Shown: positions 46,811 to 55,147 of the stretch, piece by piece
Layout of the letters: each line of letters opens with the position of its first letter
How positions within the stretch are numbered: the first letter of the stretch is position 1
NCBI RefSeq assembly: GCF_014201315.1
Contig: NZ_JACHDY010000001.1
Coordinates: forward strand, 1-64,000
Source: Edaphobacter lichenicola
GTDB lineage: Bacteria; Acidobacteriota; Terriglobia; Terriglobales; Acidobacteriaceae
Length of the DNA: 64,000 nt
Reading direction: 5' to 3'
The notes under the pieces: generated by a model
What the model saw: only the letters and a program-made list of their open reading frames with translations
What the model was told of the DNA's origin: nothing
Database searches by the model: none
Translations under genes and position numbers: made by a program

Positions 46811-47439
46811 TCACCTTCCTTCATCAAAATGGATACGACGTCGGCCGTCTTACCTTCGAGCACCTTTGGCTTACCCTGTCCGCGATGTTGTTCGCTGTCG
46901 CAATAGGCCTGCCGCTGGGTATCCTGCTCACACGAAGGCAGAAGCTCGCCAAGCCCGTTATCGGATTTGCGAATGTGCTCCAAACAGTGCCTAGCCTCGC
47001 GCTGTTTGGCCTGCTCCTGCCGGTAGCCTGGCTGGGAGAAAACGCAGCACGGCTGGCGATTTTGGCACTAACCGGCTACGCCCTGTTACCTATCCTGCGG
47101 AACACCTACGCCGGGATCGGAAGCGTGGATCCCGCACTGATCGACGTGGCTAACGCAATGGGGATGACCTCATGGCAACGGCTCATGAAGGTAGAGCTCC
47201 CGCTGGCTGCGAGCGTGATTCTGGCCGGCCTGCGAACCGCAACCGTGACCTGTGTCGGCGTCGCTACCATCGCCGCGGCGATCGGCGCGGGCGGTCTGGG
47301 GGAGCTGATATTTCGCGGTGTCGCCAGCGTCGACAACGGACTCGTACTCGCCGGAGCCATCCCCGCCGCCCTGCTCGCGCTCCTTGCCGACGCAGGCCTG
47401 GGACTTCTCGAGCGACGCCTCGCCGTGAGGCGCGTCTGA
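46807..47439 (+). CDS. ABC transporter permease, osmoprotectant type
   Basis: This 210-residue inner-membrane protein has five or six membrane helices and a BPD_transp_1 core. The EAA-like coupling loop (IDVANAMGMTSWQRLMKVELPLA, in two phrases) meets the ATPase. The phrases QTVPSLALFGLLLPV and YAGIGSVDPALIDVA match OpuCB/YehW-like permeases for glycine betaine, choline or carnitine. It overlaps the ATPase gene by ATGA and is followed after one base by an acetyltransferase gene. Confidence 0.9.
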   Translation: MITFLHQNGYDVGRLTFEHLWLTLSAMLFAVAIGLPLGILLTRRQKLAKPVIGFANVLQTVPSLALFGLLLPVAWLGENAARLAILALTGYALLPILRNTYAGIGSVDPALIDVANAMGMTSWQRLMKVELPLAASVILAGLRTATVTCVGVATIAAAIGAGGLGELIFRGVASVDNGLVLAGAIPAALLALLADAGLGLLERRLAVRRV

Positions 47440-47440
47440 G

Positions 47441-47989
47441 ATGATCATTCTCGAATCCGAGAGAATGCTCTTCCGCCCGCATGAGGCCTCGGACCTCGAA
47501 GCTTTCTGCGCGATGGAGCAAGATCCGGATGTCCGCCGATACGTGGGCGGCGCTCCACGAACCAGAGAAGTCGCCGAAGAAAGATTCTGGAATCGAGCCA
47601 TGCAGATCGTCGATGACAGGCTGGCCATGTGGGCTTGTGTGTTGAAGGCGAGCGGCGACTATATAGGGCGCTGCGGCCTCTATGCAACCGTGCAGGGAGA
47701 GGCACGGATTCCAGGGGAAGCAGTGCTCGGCTACTATCTGCGCCGAGAGTTTTGGGGACAGGGTCTCGCAACCGAAGCTGTACGCGCCTTCGTGACCTTC
47801 GGCTTTGAGGAACTGAAGCTGAACCGCATCGTTTCAACCGTCCAGGAGGGCAACGAATCCTCCCTGCACATCTTGAAGAAACTCGGATTCGTCGTCACCG
47901 ACTGCGAGCAGGGCGCGAGATCGTTTTACAAATTCGAACTAAAGGCGCCTTCCACGCAGAAAATCTCTGCAGGAGGAGCGAGTTGCTGA
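47441..47989 (+). CDS. GNAT acetyltransferase, RimJ/RimL-like, inside the transporter operon
   Basis: This 182-residue protein starts ESERMLFRPHEASDLEAF and has the acetyl-CoA loop YYLRREFWGQGLATEAVRAF (in two phrases). Its NRIVSTVQEGNESSLHILKKLGF block is typical of acetyltransferases acting on ribosomal-protein N-termini or small amines. It begins 1 nt after the permease stop and overlaps the binding-protein start by 7 nt, so it is firmly embedded in the operon. Whether it modifies the imported compound is only a guess. Confidence 0.85.
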   Translation: MIILESERMLFRPHEASDLEAFCAMEQDPDVRRYVGGAPRTREVAEERFWNRAMQIVDDRLAMWACVLKASGDYIGRCGLYATVQGEARIPGEAVLGYYLRREFWGQGLATEAVRAFVTFGFEELKLNRIVSTVQEGNESSLHILKKLGFVVTDCEQGARSFYKFELKAPSTQKISAGGASC

Positions 47990-48900
47990 AACCGAGCCAA
48001 CTCCGTGCGACGAGCCTTTTCGCCGCGTTTTTCTGCCTGCTTGCCATCGCATGTGCCCCGCCGCGATCCTCCCGCATCACCATCGGAGCCAAGAACTTCA
48101 CCGAGCAGGTTGTCCTGGGAGAGATGCTCGCCCAGGAGATCGAGTCCATCACCGGCGAGCAGGTGGACCGACGCTTCTACCTGGCGGGAAGTTATCTCTG
48201 CCAGCAGGCGCTGGTAAGCGGACGCATCGATGGATACGTCGAGTACACGGGCACGGCGCTGACCGCAATCCTCAAGCAACCACTTCCGCCGGTAGGCCAG
48301 CGGGATGAAGCGTCAGTCTTTCGTCAGGTGAGCAGTCTGTACGCTTCGAAGTACAGGGTCAAAGTAGGCTCCGGTTTGGGGTTCGAGGACACGTTCGCGA
48401 TGGTCGTGCGCGGCGACGATGCGAAGCGCCTCAATTTGAAGACCATCTCGGACGCGGTGCAGACAACGCCCGATCCCAGTGGTTGGAGGCTGGGCGTCGG
48501 CTACGAGTTTCAATCCCGGCCGGATGGTCTACGCGGCCTCGAGGCGACCTACGGGTTAAAATTCGCAGGCGACCCCAGAACGATGGACCTCGGACTTCTG
48601 TATCGCGCCCTGTCGAGCAGTCAGGTAGACATGGTCGCGGGCAACTCCACCGATGGTCCCATACGAGCGTTGGGCTTCGTGGTGTTGGACGACGACAAGC
48701 ACTACTTCCCCCCGTACGAGGCGGTCCCGCTGATACGAGAAGATTCGCTGCAGCGGCATCCAGGAATTCAGGTCGCAATGGACAGGCTCGCAGGCAAGGT
48801 GAGCGCAGACGAGGTGCGCGGGATGAACTACGCCGTAGACTCCGAGCACAGGGACGTGGCAGAGGTGGTGAGAGAGTTTCGCAAGTCGAAGGGTCTCTGA
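47983..48900 (+). CDS. Osmoprotectant ABC transporter substrate-binding lipoprotein
   Basis: This 305-residue lipoprotein has a signal peptide and lipobox LLAIACAPP (Cys24). An OpuAC/OpuCC-like binding fold follows, with ITIGAKNFTEQVVLGEML, DGYVEYTGTALTAI, GSGLGFEDTFAMVVR and VLDDDKHYFPPYEAVPL. QxSxVD and the YTG segment line the quaternary-amine pocket in this family. The start is TTG 47983, supported by AGGAGGAG 5 nt upstream, and it overlaps the GNAT stop. It completes the importer with the ATPase and permease upstream. Confidence 0.9.
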   Translation: MLKPSQLRATSLFAAFFCLLAIACAPPRSSRITIGAKNFTEQVVLGEMLAQEIESITGEQVDRRFYLAGSYLCQQALVSGRIDGYVEYTGTALTAILKQPLPPVGQRDEASVFRQVSSLYASKYRVKVGSGLGFEDTFAMVVRGDDAKRLNLKTISDAVQTTPDPSGWRLGVGYEFQSRPDGLRGLEATYGLKFAGDPRTMDLGLLYRALSSSQVDMVAGNSTDGPIRALGFVVLDDDKHYFPPYEAVPLIREDSLQRHPGIQVAMDRLAGKVSADEVRGMNYAVDSEHRDVAEVVREFRKSKGL

Positions 48901-48971
48901 GTTTGAGCGAACAATTCGGAGTGTGCGCGCCGACGTTATGACTTTCGCGTTGAGAGACTGGAGGGGTTCTG

Positions 48972-49469
48972 ATGGTCGAACCATGGCTGCGAGGAACGTT
49001 GCCCGAAGTAGATTCGGTGCGGCGACAGGTTCTGCATGCGCTGGAACTGGCGGCGGAAGATGTCGAGCGATGGTGCGCAGGATTAAGCGATAGCGAGATG
49101 AACGCAAGGCCGTTTGGGATAGCTCCCGTTGCTTTTCATCTACGCCACATCGCGCGAAGTCTGGACCGTCTGCTGACCTACGCGGAGGGGAGAGCCCTAT
49201 CCGGAACGCAAATGGACGCACTGTCGGGTGAGATCAAGGACGGCGCATCTGCTGAGGCTGTGCTCGACGAGGTGCGAGCTGGTCTGGGGGAAGCGCGACA
49301 GCGCGTGCTGATGATCTCGCAGGGAAGCTATGAAGAACTGAGGGGAGTAGGCCGATCCATGTTGCCGAGCACAGTAGGTGGACTTCTCGTCCACTGTGCA
49401 GAGCACACACAGCGTCACGTCGGGCAGGCCATCACAGCAGCGAAGGTCGTGATGGGAGCGCGCGCGTAA
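48972..49469 (+). CDS. DinB-like four-helix metalloprotein
   Basis: This 165-residue protein of the DinB/YfiT fold has the metal-ligand His residues at VAFHLRHIARSLDRLL (about 50-65) and HCAEHTQRHVGQAI (about 140-153). DinB-superfamily members include bacillithiol- and mycothiol-dependent transferases and mycothiol-type isomerases. That fits loosely with the bshA gene 4 kb away, but no substrate can be fixed. AGGGG precedes ATG 48972. It lies 71 bp after the binding-protein gene and may be transcribed with it. Confidence 0.82.
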   Translation: MVEPWLRGTLPEVDSVRRQVLHALELAAEDVERWCAGLSDSEMNARPFGIAPVAFHLRHIARSLDRLLTYAEGRALSGTQMDALSGEIKDGASAEAVLDEVRAGLGEARQRVLMISQGSYEELRGVGRSMLPSTVGGLLVHCAEHTQRHVGQAITAAKVVMGARA

Positions 49470-49598
49470 CGATCTTTACCCGCCTCAGAAGCTCTTCTCT
49501 AGAAAAAGCGACGTCATCCGATAGGTGGAGCGAAAGATCCTCCATTTGCATGGTTGACTCTCCCCACCTGGCCGCGTTGAATCGCTGCGAGGAAGAAC

Positions 49599-50825
49599 AT
49601 GCCACAGACGCAGCAGATACAAACTGTACGAAACAAAACCAGATCTCTTCTTGTCTTGGCGTCGGTATCCGCCATTCTCTCGGCGGCCTGTGTCGCCATC
49701 CCGATGTTTGTCATCCGTCCGTTCCGCCCACAGGGTGCACGTGAGTTGGAGATTGCACTGGCCGTTCGTCACGCTGGCCCCTGGCTTGCGGGCGTGTGCG
49801 TTGCGGTCGTGCTGCTCGCGATATTTCTCCTCTGGAAGAACGCACGAATTGGCACTCGGATCGGACTGATCTGCCTGTTTCTGCTTACGTTCGCGGGAGC
49901 GGTTTTTACCCAGGTCAACATCTTCGAAAAGATGTTTCACCCCTACGATTCGCCCTCGTTCGAAGGCGCAGACGAGGCAAAAGTTGATCCCGACGACAAG
50001 GTGCTGGCGGTCACGGTGGGACAGCAAGCGCGGGCTTATCCGATCCGCACCATGGGCTATCACCATATCGTCAACGACACGGTAGGCGGCGTTCCGATCG
50101 CCGTGACCTATTGCACGTTGTGTCATACAGGGCTGGTGTGGAGTCGAGTCGTCGAAGGCAGGTTGCTGCAGTTCCGTCTGGCGGGCATCAACAACGGCAA
50201 CGCTCTCCTGCGAGACGAGCAGACCAGCAGCATCTGGCAGCAGAGCACCGGCGAGGCCATCTTCGGGCCGCTGAAGGGCCAGCAGTTGAAGCTCGTGCGG
50301 AGCGACGAGTTGACCTTCGCTTTATGGAAGAGCGAGCAGCCGAACGGGCAGGTCTTGAAGCCGGACCCACTCTATGCGGCGGAGTACGATCCGAAAGACT
50401 GGGAGAAGCACGTCGAAAAGACGCCAACCGTGGTAAACACAACCCGCTCCGGCATCGCCCCACACCAACTGATGCTGGGAGTCACCGTGGCGGGACAGAG
50501 CAAGGCCTACCCGATTGAGTCCATCCTCGCAGCAAAACTGATTCAGGATCGGGTCGGAGACCAGCCCCTTATCGTAGTGCTCGGGCGCGACGGCGCATCG
50601 ATCAGGGTCTTCGAAGGAACGCTCGAGAACAGGCACCTGACCTTTGCCCAAGGCACTGGTGACAAGACACTCACCGACATCGACACGGGCAGCGTCTGGA
50701 ACTTTCAGGGATGCGCGGTAGAAGGAACACTGACAGGACGTTGCCTTGCGGAGATAGATGCACACAAAGACTACTGGTTCGACTGGATGAATCATCATCC
50801 CGAATCAGCGGTCTTCAAGAATTGA
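49599..50825 (+). CDS. Membrane-anchored DUF3179 protein with a CxxCH motif
   Basis: The 408-residue product has three N-terminal membrane segments (about 16-40, 60-80, 88-106) and a large extracytoplasmic domain. This begins ARAYPIRTMGYHHIVNDTVGG (in two phrases) and IAVTYCTLCHTG, the DUF3179 signature. The family usually has CPLCG here; this protein has Cys172-x-x-Cys175-His176, a sequence that could bind c-type heme or a metal. GSVWNFQGCA and the tail DYWFDWMNHHPES are also family features. Its function is unknown. Its stop is 2 bp from the convergent ribA stop. Confidence 0.82.
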   Translation: MPQTQQIQTVRNKTRSLLVLASVSAILSAACVAIPMFVIRPFRPQGARELEIALAVRHAGPWLAGVCVAVVLLAIFLLWKNARIGTRIGLICLFLLTFAGAVFTQVNIFEKMFHPYDSPSFEGADEAKVDPDDKVLAVTVGQQARAYPIRTMGYHHIVNDTVGGVPIAVTYCTLCHTGLVWSRVVEGRLLQFRLAGINNGNALLRDEQTSSIWQQSTGEAIFGPLKGQQLKLVRSDELTFALWKSEQPNGQVLKPDPLYAAEYDPKDWEKHVEKTPTVVNTTRSGIAPHQLMLGVTVAGQSKAYPIESILAAKLIQDRVGDQPLIVVLGRDGASIRVFEGTLENRHLTFAQGTGDKTLTDIDTGSVWNFQGCAVEGTLTGRCLAEIDAHKDYWFDWMNHHPESAVFKN

Positions 50826-50826
50826 G

Positions 50827-51498
50827 CTAGCTGACCAGGTGGCCCATCTTCTCGCGTTTGGTCTGGAGGTAGCGCTCGTTGGTGGGCTCGCTGGGGACTT
50901 CGGCCGAGATGCGCTCAACCACCTTGATGCCGGCAAGCTCCAGCGCTTCGACCTTCTCAGGATTGTTCGTGATAAGCCGGACTTCAGAGATCCCCATTTG
51001 TTTGAGGATCTGCGCAGGAAGCTCGAAGTGGCGGCAGTCGGCCTCGTAGCCAAGTTCGAGGTTCGCTTCGATGGTGTCCAGGCCCTTATCCTGCAGCTCA
51101 TACGCACGCAGCTTTGCCATCAGCCCGATGCCGCGCCCCTCCTGCTGTTCGTAGAGCATTATGCCCCGGCCTTCATCGGTGATCAGCGTCATGGCAAGCT
51201 CGAACTGCTGCCTGCAGTCGCAACGCAGCGAGTGGAAGACGTCGCCCGTCAGACACTGCGAGTGTATGCGCACAATTGGAGGCGCAGCGTGGACATCGCC
51301 CATCACCAGAGCCACCGCTCCCTCCACCCGCACAGCCGGCGGAGGAATGTTGTCGTTGCACGCGGCTGGGTTTTCGATGACACCCTCGAAGCCGAGGATA
51401 CGGAAGTGCCCCCAGCGGGTAGGAAAGTCGGCGTCGGCTACTTTAGTCACACTTGCGAACGGCATCTCTTGATTATACGTTTCCTGCTTCATGCTCAT
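50827..51498 (-). CDS. ribA: GTP cyclohydrolase II
   Basis: This 223-residue enzyme opens GTP to the pyrimidine precursor of riboflavin, releasing formate and pyrophosphate. The Zn-binding cysteines are in CLTGDVFHSLRCDC, the catalytic region is GRGIMLYEQQEGRGIGL with its Arg, and NPEKVEALELAGI closes the fold. It is the stand-alone RibA, not the RibBA fusion. ATG 51498 or 51492 can start it; upstream the frame continues across an unrelated region. No other rib gene is close. Confidence 0.93.
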   Translation of the reverse strand: MSMKQETYNQEMPFASVTKVADADFPTRWGHFRILGFEGVIENPAACNDNIPPPAVRVEGAVALVMGDVHAAPPIVRIHSQCLTGDVFHSLRCDCRQQFELAMTLITDEGRGIMLYEQQEGRGIGLMAKLRAYELQDKGLDTIEANLELGYEADCRHFELPAQILKQMGISEVRLITNNPEKVEALELAGIKVVERISAEVPSEPTNERYLQTKREKMGHLVS

Positions 51499-51556
51499 TA
51501 GACTGCTCAGACAGGCCGTTGGATGCGAAGTTGCATCAGGGGCGTAAAGTAATGGT

Positions 51557-52960
51557 GTGACCCAGCCCGATCCCAAGCTGATTCTGATTACGCTGCTGAT
51601 TAAACTAGGCGTGGCCGCGGCGTTTTCGAGCTCCCTGGCGCGATCGACCCGCTTCAAGAATCTCCTCCTTTTGTCGCGCCGAACTCCACGCCAGACGATG
51701 TGGCTCGTCATCATCATCTGTGTGCCGCTAACCCTCGGCGTATGGGTCCGCACCGCTGTGCCGAACTTTCTGGCAGCCGATCTCTCGCTCGAGATCACAA
51801 TTCTTCTTGGAATTCTCGTGGGACCACTCGCAGCGATGGCTGGCGGAGCGACGCTGGCAATCCCGGCAGTCCTGCACCATGAGTATTGGGCGCTCCCGGT
51901 CAATCTCGCCATCGCCGCGATCGCCGGAGCCTTCGGCCGCTTTGCCGACCCCGAAGATGTATGGTCGTTCTCCCCCATGATCGACCTGAGCATCTATCGC
52001 TGGGTCACGAGAAACCTGCGGCGGCCACAGCTTGATCGTCAGATTCTGTTGCTCCTCCTGGTCGCGGGGATGCAACTCGGAACCAGCGCGCTATCGCACT
52101 ACTTTCCGCGCCGCTACTTCGAACTGAACTCCAGAGAGTGGTGGGTCCAGTTGCTCATCTGCGCCACCGCGCCCATCGTCGTCGGAATTCCGCTCAAGAT
52201 CTGGAACGCCATCCGCGTCGAAAGAAAGCTGGAGGAGCAGGGAAGGCTGCTGCTTGAAGCCCGCCTGGATGCCTTACAACGGCAGATCAATCCACACTTT
52301 CTATTCAACACCCTGAACTCGATCACCTCCCTGGTTCGCTCGCAGCCCGAGCTGGCGCGAGAGATGATCGTCAAACTCGCCAACATCCTCCGCGTGCTCC
52401 TGAAAGATCGCGAGGCCTTCCTCCCGCTCAGCGAGGAGCTGCGCTTCACCGACGACTATCTGGACATCGAGGTAGTCCGCTTCGGTGAGAAGCTGAAGGT
52501 TGTCAAAGAGATTGCGGACAACACGCTGGACATCGTAGTGCCTGGAATGCTCCTCCAGCCGCTCATTGAAAACAGCATCAAACATGGCCTCGAGCCGCGG
52601 ATCAGCGGAGGCACCGTCACGATCCGCAGCCGGATTACGGAAGAAAGAAGGCTTATGGTAGAGGTAGAGGATGACGGCGTCGGCATGGCCCCCGACCGCA
52701 TCGACGTCTCTCTGGTCAGCGGCCTGGTTCGTCCTGGAAACGGTATCGGCGTACGAAACGTCCGTGAGCGCATGCAGGTCTTATACGGCGATCTGGCGAC
52801 GGTTGAGATTAACAGCCGTCCAGGCCGCGGCACAAAGGTTACGCTGCTGATGCCGATTCTCGACGCCGGTGCCGAAACCTGGGGACCGATCGGCGGCGCG
52901 GCAGGTCAGGCCATCAGTCACATGGTTGAAGACGCCGTGCGCGCGATGACGCGGTCATAA
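51557..52960 (+). CDS. LytS-type sensor histidine kinase (orphan)
   Basis: The 467-residue kinase has about five or six N-terminal membrane helices with the LytS-like sensor phrase LLGILVGPLAAMAGG (84-98) and further helices to about 210. A His-kinase domain of the PF06580 type has the phospho-acceptor His247 in RQINPHFLFNTLN, followed by an HATPase with LIENSIKHGLEPR and DDGVGM. It starts at GTG 51557. No LytR-type response regulator is adjacent. Its last 43 nt overlap the convergent bshA gene. The signal is unknown; relatives sense cell-wall or membrane state. Confidence 0.88.
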   Translation: MTQPDPKLILITLLIKLGVAAAFSSSLARSTRFKNLLLLSRRTPRQTMWLVIIICVPLTLGVWVRTAVPNFLAADLSLEITILLGILVGPLAAMAGGATLAIPAVLHHEYWALPVNLAIAAIAGAFGRFADPEDVWSFSPMIDLSIYRWVTRNLRRPQLDRQILLLLLVAGMQLGTSALSHYFPRRYFELNSREWWVQLLICATAPIVVGIPLKIWNAIRVERKLEEQGRLLLEARLDALQRQINPHFLFNTLNSITSLVRSQPELAREMIVKLANILRVLLKDREAFLPLSEELRFTDDYLDIEVVRFGEKLKVVKEIADNTLDIVVPGMLLQPLIENSIKHGLEPRISGGTVTIRSRITEERRLMVEVEDDGVGMAPDRIDVSLVSGLVRPGNGIGVRNVRERMQVLYGDLATVEINSRPGRGTKVTLLMPILDAGAETWGPIGGAAGQAISHMVEDAVRAMTRS

Positions 52961-54069
52961 TAGTCCTCGTAAAGCGGAATCACTCGAGAGGCACAGAAGT
53001 GATCCTGCGCTGTCTTACGTCCCGCTCGTGCCATCGCCTCGAGGCGCGGCTGATCGCTGAGGAGCGAGATAGCAGCGGTGGACATGGAGTCAATGTCGCC
53101 CACACCAAAGAGAAGGCCATTGTGTCCATCCTGAATAAGTTCGGGGACGCCGCCGACGCGTGTCCCGATAGTTGGCACGCTGCACGCCATCGCCTCAAGC
53201 GCCGCCAGCCCGAACGACTCCATCTCGCTGGGCATCAGCATCAGGTCAGCCAGCGGCAGCAGCTCGTTGACGTTATCCTGCTTCCCGATGAAGTGCACGC
53301 GGTCCTGCACGTTGTGTTCGCGGGCAAGATACTCTGCGACGCTCCGGTCTGGACCGTCACCGATCAGCATCAGCCGCGCCGGCATGGCCTTGGCGACGCG
53401 GGCGAAGACCTTCACAACATCCTGAATGCGCTTGACGGGTCGGAAGTTGGAAAGGTGAACCAGAAGCCGCTCGTTCGGCTCCGCAAAGCGCGGACGCATC
53501 GCAGCCACCAGCTCCGGATTGCGAAGATAAACGTCGCAGTTCACAAAGTTGCGGACCACCTCGATCTCGGAGGTGATCGCGAATGCCTCGCGTGTGCGGT
53601 CGCGCAGATAGCTCGAGATGCTGGTGACCCCATCGGACTGTTCGATGCCGAACCTGGTAATAGGAAGATACGAGCGGTCCAGCCCGACCAGCGTGATGTC
53701 GGTACCGTGAAGCGTCGTGATGAACGGCAGATGAATCCCCCGCGTGGCAAGCATCTGCCGGGCCAGCAACGCGCTCACAGAGTGAGGAATCGCATAGTGA
53801 ACATGCAGCAGATCCAGCGAATAGAACTCGGCAACCTCGGCCATCCGAGTCGCGAGCGCGAGATCGTAGGGCGGATGTTCAAACAGCGGATAGTTTGAAA
53901 CCGCAACCTCATGGAAGTGGATATTCGACTCACGGCCGCTGAGACGAAAGGGCTGCGAGTAGGTGATGAAGTGAATCTCGTGGCCGCGAGCAGCAAGCTC
54001 AATGCCAAGCTCGGTAGCCACGACACCGCTGCCGCCGTAGGTGGGATAACAGGTGATGCCGATCTTCAT
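52918..54069 (-). CDS. bshA: N-acetyl-alpha-D-glucosaminyl L-malate synthase
   Basis: This 383-residue GT4 glycosyltransferase begins KIGITCYPTYGGSGVVATELG, the BshA hallmark. It continues with LHVHYAIPHSVSA, a donor-binding region VHLSNFRPVKRIQDVV, and the E-x7-E motif SEMESFGLAALEAMAC. It joins GlcNAc from UDP-GlcNAc to L-malate, the first step of bacillithiol synthesis. The remaining enzymes (BshB, BshC) are not in the window. Its 3' end overlaps the histidine kinase gene tail-to-tail by 43 bp. Confidence 0.92.
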   Translation of the reverse strand: MKIGITCYPTYGGSGVVATELGIELAARGHEIHFITYSQPFRLSGRESNIHFHEVAVSNYPLFEHPPYDLALATRMAEVAEFYSLDLLHVHYAIPHSVSALLARQMLATRGIHLPFITTLHGTDITLVGLDRSYLPITRFGIEQSDGVTSISSYLRDRTREAFAITSEIEVVRNFVNCDVYLRNPELVAAMRPRFAEPNERLLVHLSNFRPVKRIQDVVKVFARVAKAMPARLMLIGDGPDRSVAEYLAREHNVQDRVHFIGKQDNVNELLPLADLMLMPSEMESFGLAALEAMACSVPTIGTRVGGVPELIQDGHNGLLFGVGDIDSMSTAAISLLSDQPRLEAMARAGRKTAQDHFCASRVIPLYEDYYDRVIARTASSTM

Positions 54070-54182
54070 AGTCTTCCCATACCTTTAGGCTGCATCCATT
54101 GCTCCTGCTATTGGACGAAGCAAAGACCTTATAGGACTCTTTGGCGTCCGGCGGTTCATAAGCTTTTCGCAAACGAGCGCCG

Positions 54183-55052
54183 TCAGGCTACAAGGTCCCC
54201 GTAGTTGATGAGCTGCGGCGCATTTGGTTGCAAAGACCTTGAGGGAACCTCGGCGAGCAAAGCATTCCGCTCCACGTCGCGGTGGGTGCGAAGCCGAGTG
54301 GAGACGCGATCGAGATCCCCATCGTTATAGCCGGGATGACAGCAGAGTTCAAACGTCCCATCGGCAGGCAGAGCAAGCAAAAGTTCATGCAAAGTAGGGG
54401 CATCCAGCTGTCCGGTCGCGGAGATCCCTATGGTCCCGTCGGTAGTGAGCACACGAGCGTTACAAATCTGCGGCTGACGCTCGAACCTGTTGTGAAGACT
54501 ACCAAGCAGCTTCACCTGCAGGCGGCGAAGGCGATTGCCGTGGCCAAGCGCAAGACTCCAGGGCTCCTCGAACGGATTGCGAATCGCGCCAATGCCGCAG
54601 CGTTCAGCGACACGCAGAAGAGGCCTCGTGACAGCGGGGAAGAGATGCGTGTGCTTATGCGTATCGAGATGAGTAACCTGAATGCCCGCGTCGCGCAACT
54701 TCTCCACCTGAGCAAGCGCCTCCCGTTCCACCTCGTCTTCGCTGATCTTGCCGCGCAACAGCGCCTGCACGAAATCGACGAGCGAAGGACGAAATGTCGT
54801 GCCATCAGAGCCCAGCAGTGTAGAAATACTTTGCGGCGGCGAGACAGGGACACCATCCGTGAGTGTGATGTGACAGCCAACACCAAGGGTAGGATTTGCG
54901 CCGGCAAGCGTCACAGCATCGTCGAACGCCGCCCCGGTCGCCATCAGCGTCGCAGAGGTCAGCGACCCAGCCTGGTGAAGCTCCACGACGGCGCGGTTAA
55001 CCCCACGAGTGAGACCGAAGTCGTCCGCATTGATGATGAGTCGGGCAGGCAT
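54183..55052 (-). CDS. ChbG/YdjC-family carbohydrate deacetylase
   Basis: This 289-residue protein has the YdjC signature IINADDFGLTRGVNRAV (metal-binding Asp pair at 10-11), a metal His in GVGCHITLTDG, and THLDTHKHTHLFP with the second His cluster. The family removes acetyl groups from chito-oligosaccharides or N-acetyl sugars, often in hopanoid or glycolipid routes. It lies 113 bp upstream of bshA on the same strand, so a role in deacetylating GlcNAc-malate could be imagined. The bacillithiol deacetylase is normally the unrelated LmbE-type BshB, so this is unproved. Confidence 0.82.
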   Translation of the reverse strand: MPARLIINADDFGLTRGVNRAVVELHQAGSLTSATLMATGAAFDDAVTLAGANPTLGVGCHITLTDGVPVSPPQSISTLLGSDGTTFRPSLVDFVQALLRGKISEDEVEREALAQVEKLRDAGIQVTHLDTHKHTHLFPAVTRPLLRVAERCGIGAIRNPFEEPWSLALGHGNRLRRLQVKLLGSLHNRFERQPQICNARVLTTDGTIGISATGQLDAPTLHELLLALPADGTFELCCHPGYNDGDLDRVSTRLRTHRDVERNALLAEVPSRSLQPNAPQLINYGDLVA

Positions 55053-55110
55053 AAGTACTTATCATAGTGAACGTCCACAGGGAACATCCAAGGGGAACGT
55101 CCGAGCGGTC

Positions 55111-55142
55111 GCGCCTGAGCCACCATCAACAGGCTCAGGCGC
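55111..55142. repeat. 11-bp inverted repeat after the GH3 gene
   Basis: GCGCCTGAGCC (55111-55121) and GGCTCAGGCGC (55132-55142) are perfect complements around a 10-nt loop, 5 bp from the stop of the GH3 gene on the minus strand. No T-run follows on that strand. It could be a weak terminator or mRNA-stabilising hairpin. Confidence 0.6.
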
Positions 55143-55147
55143 TGCCC

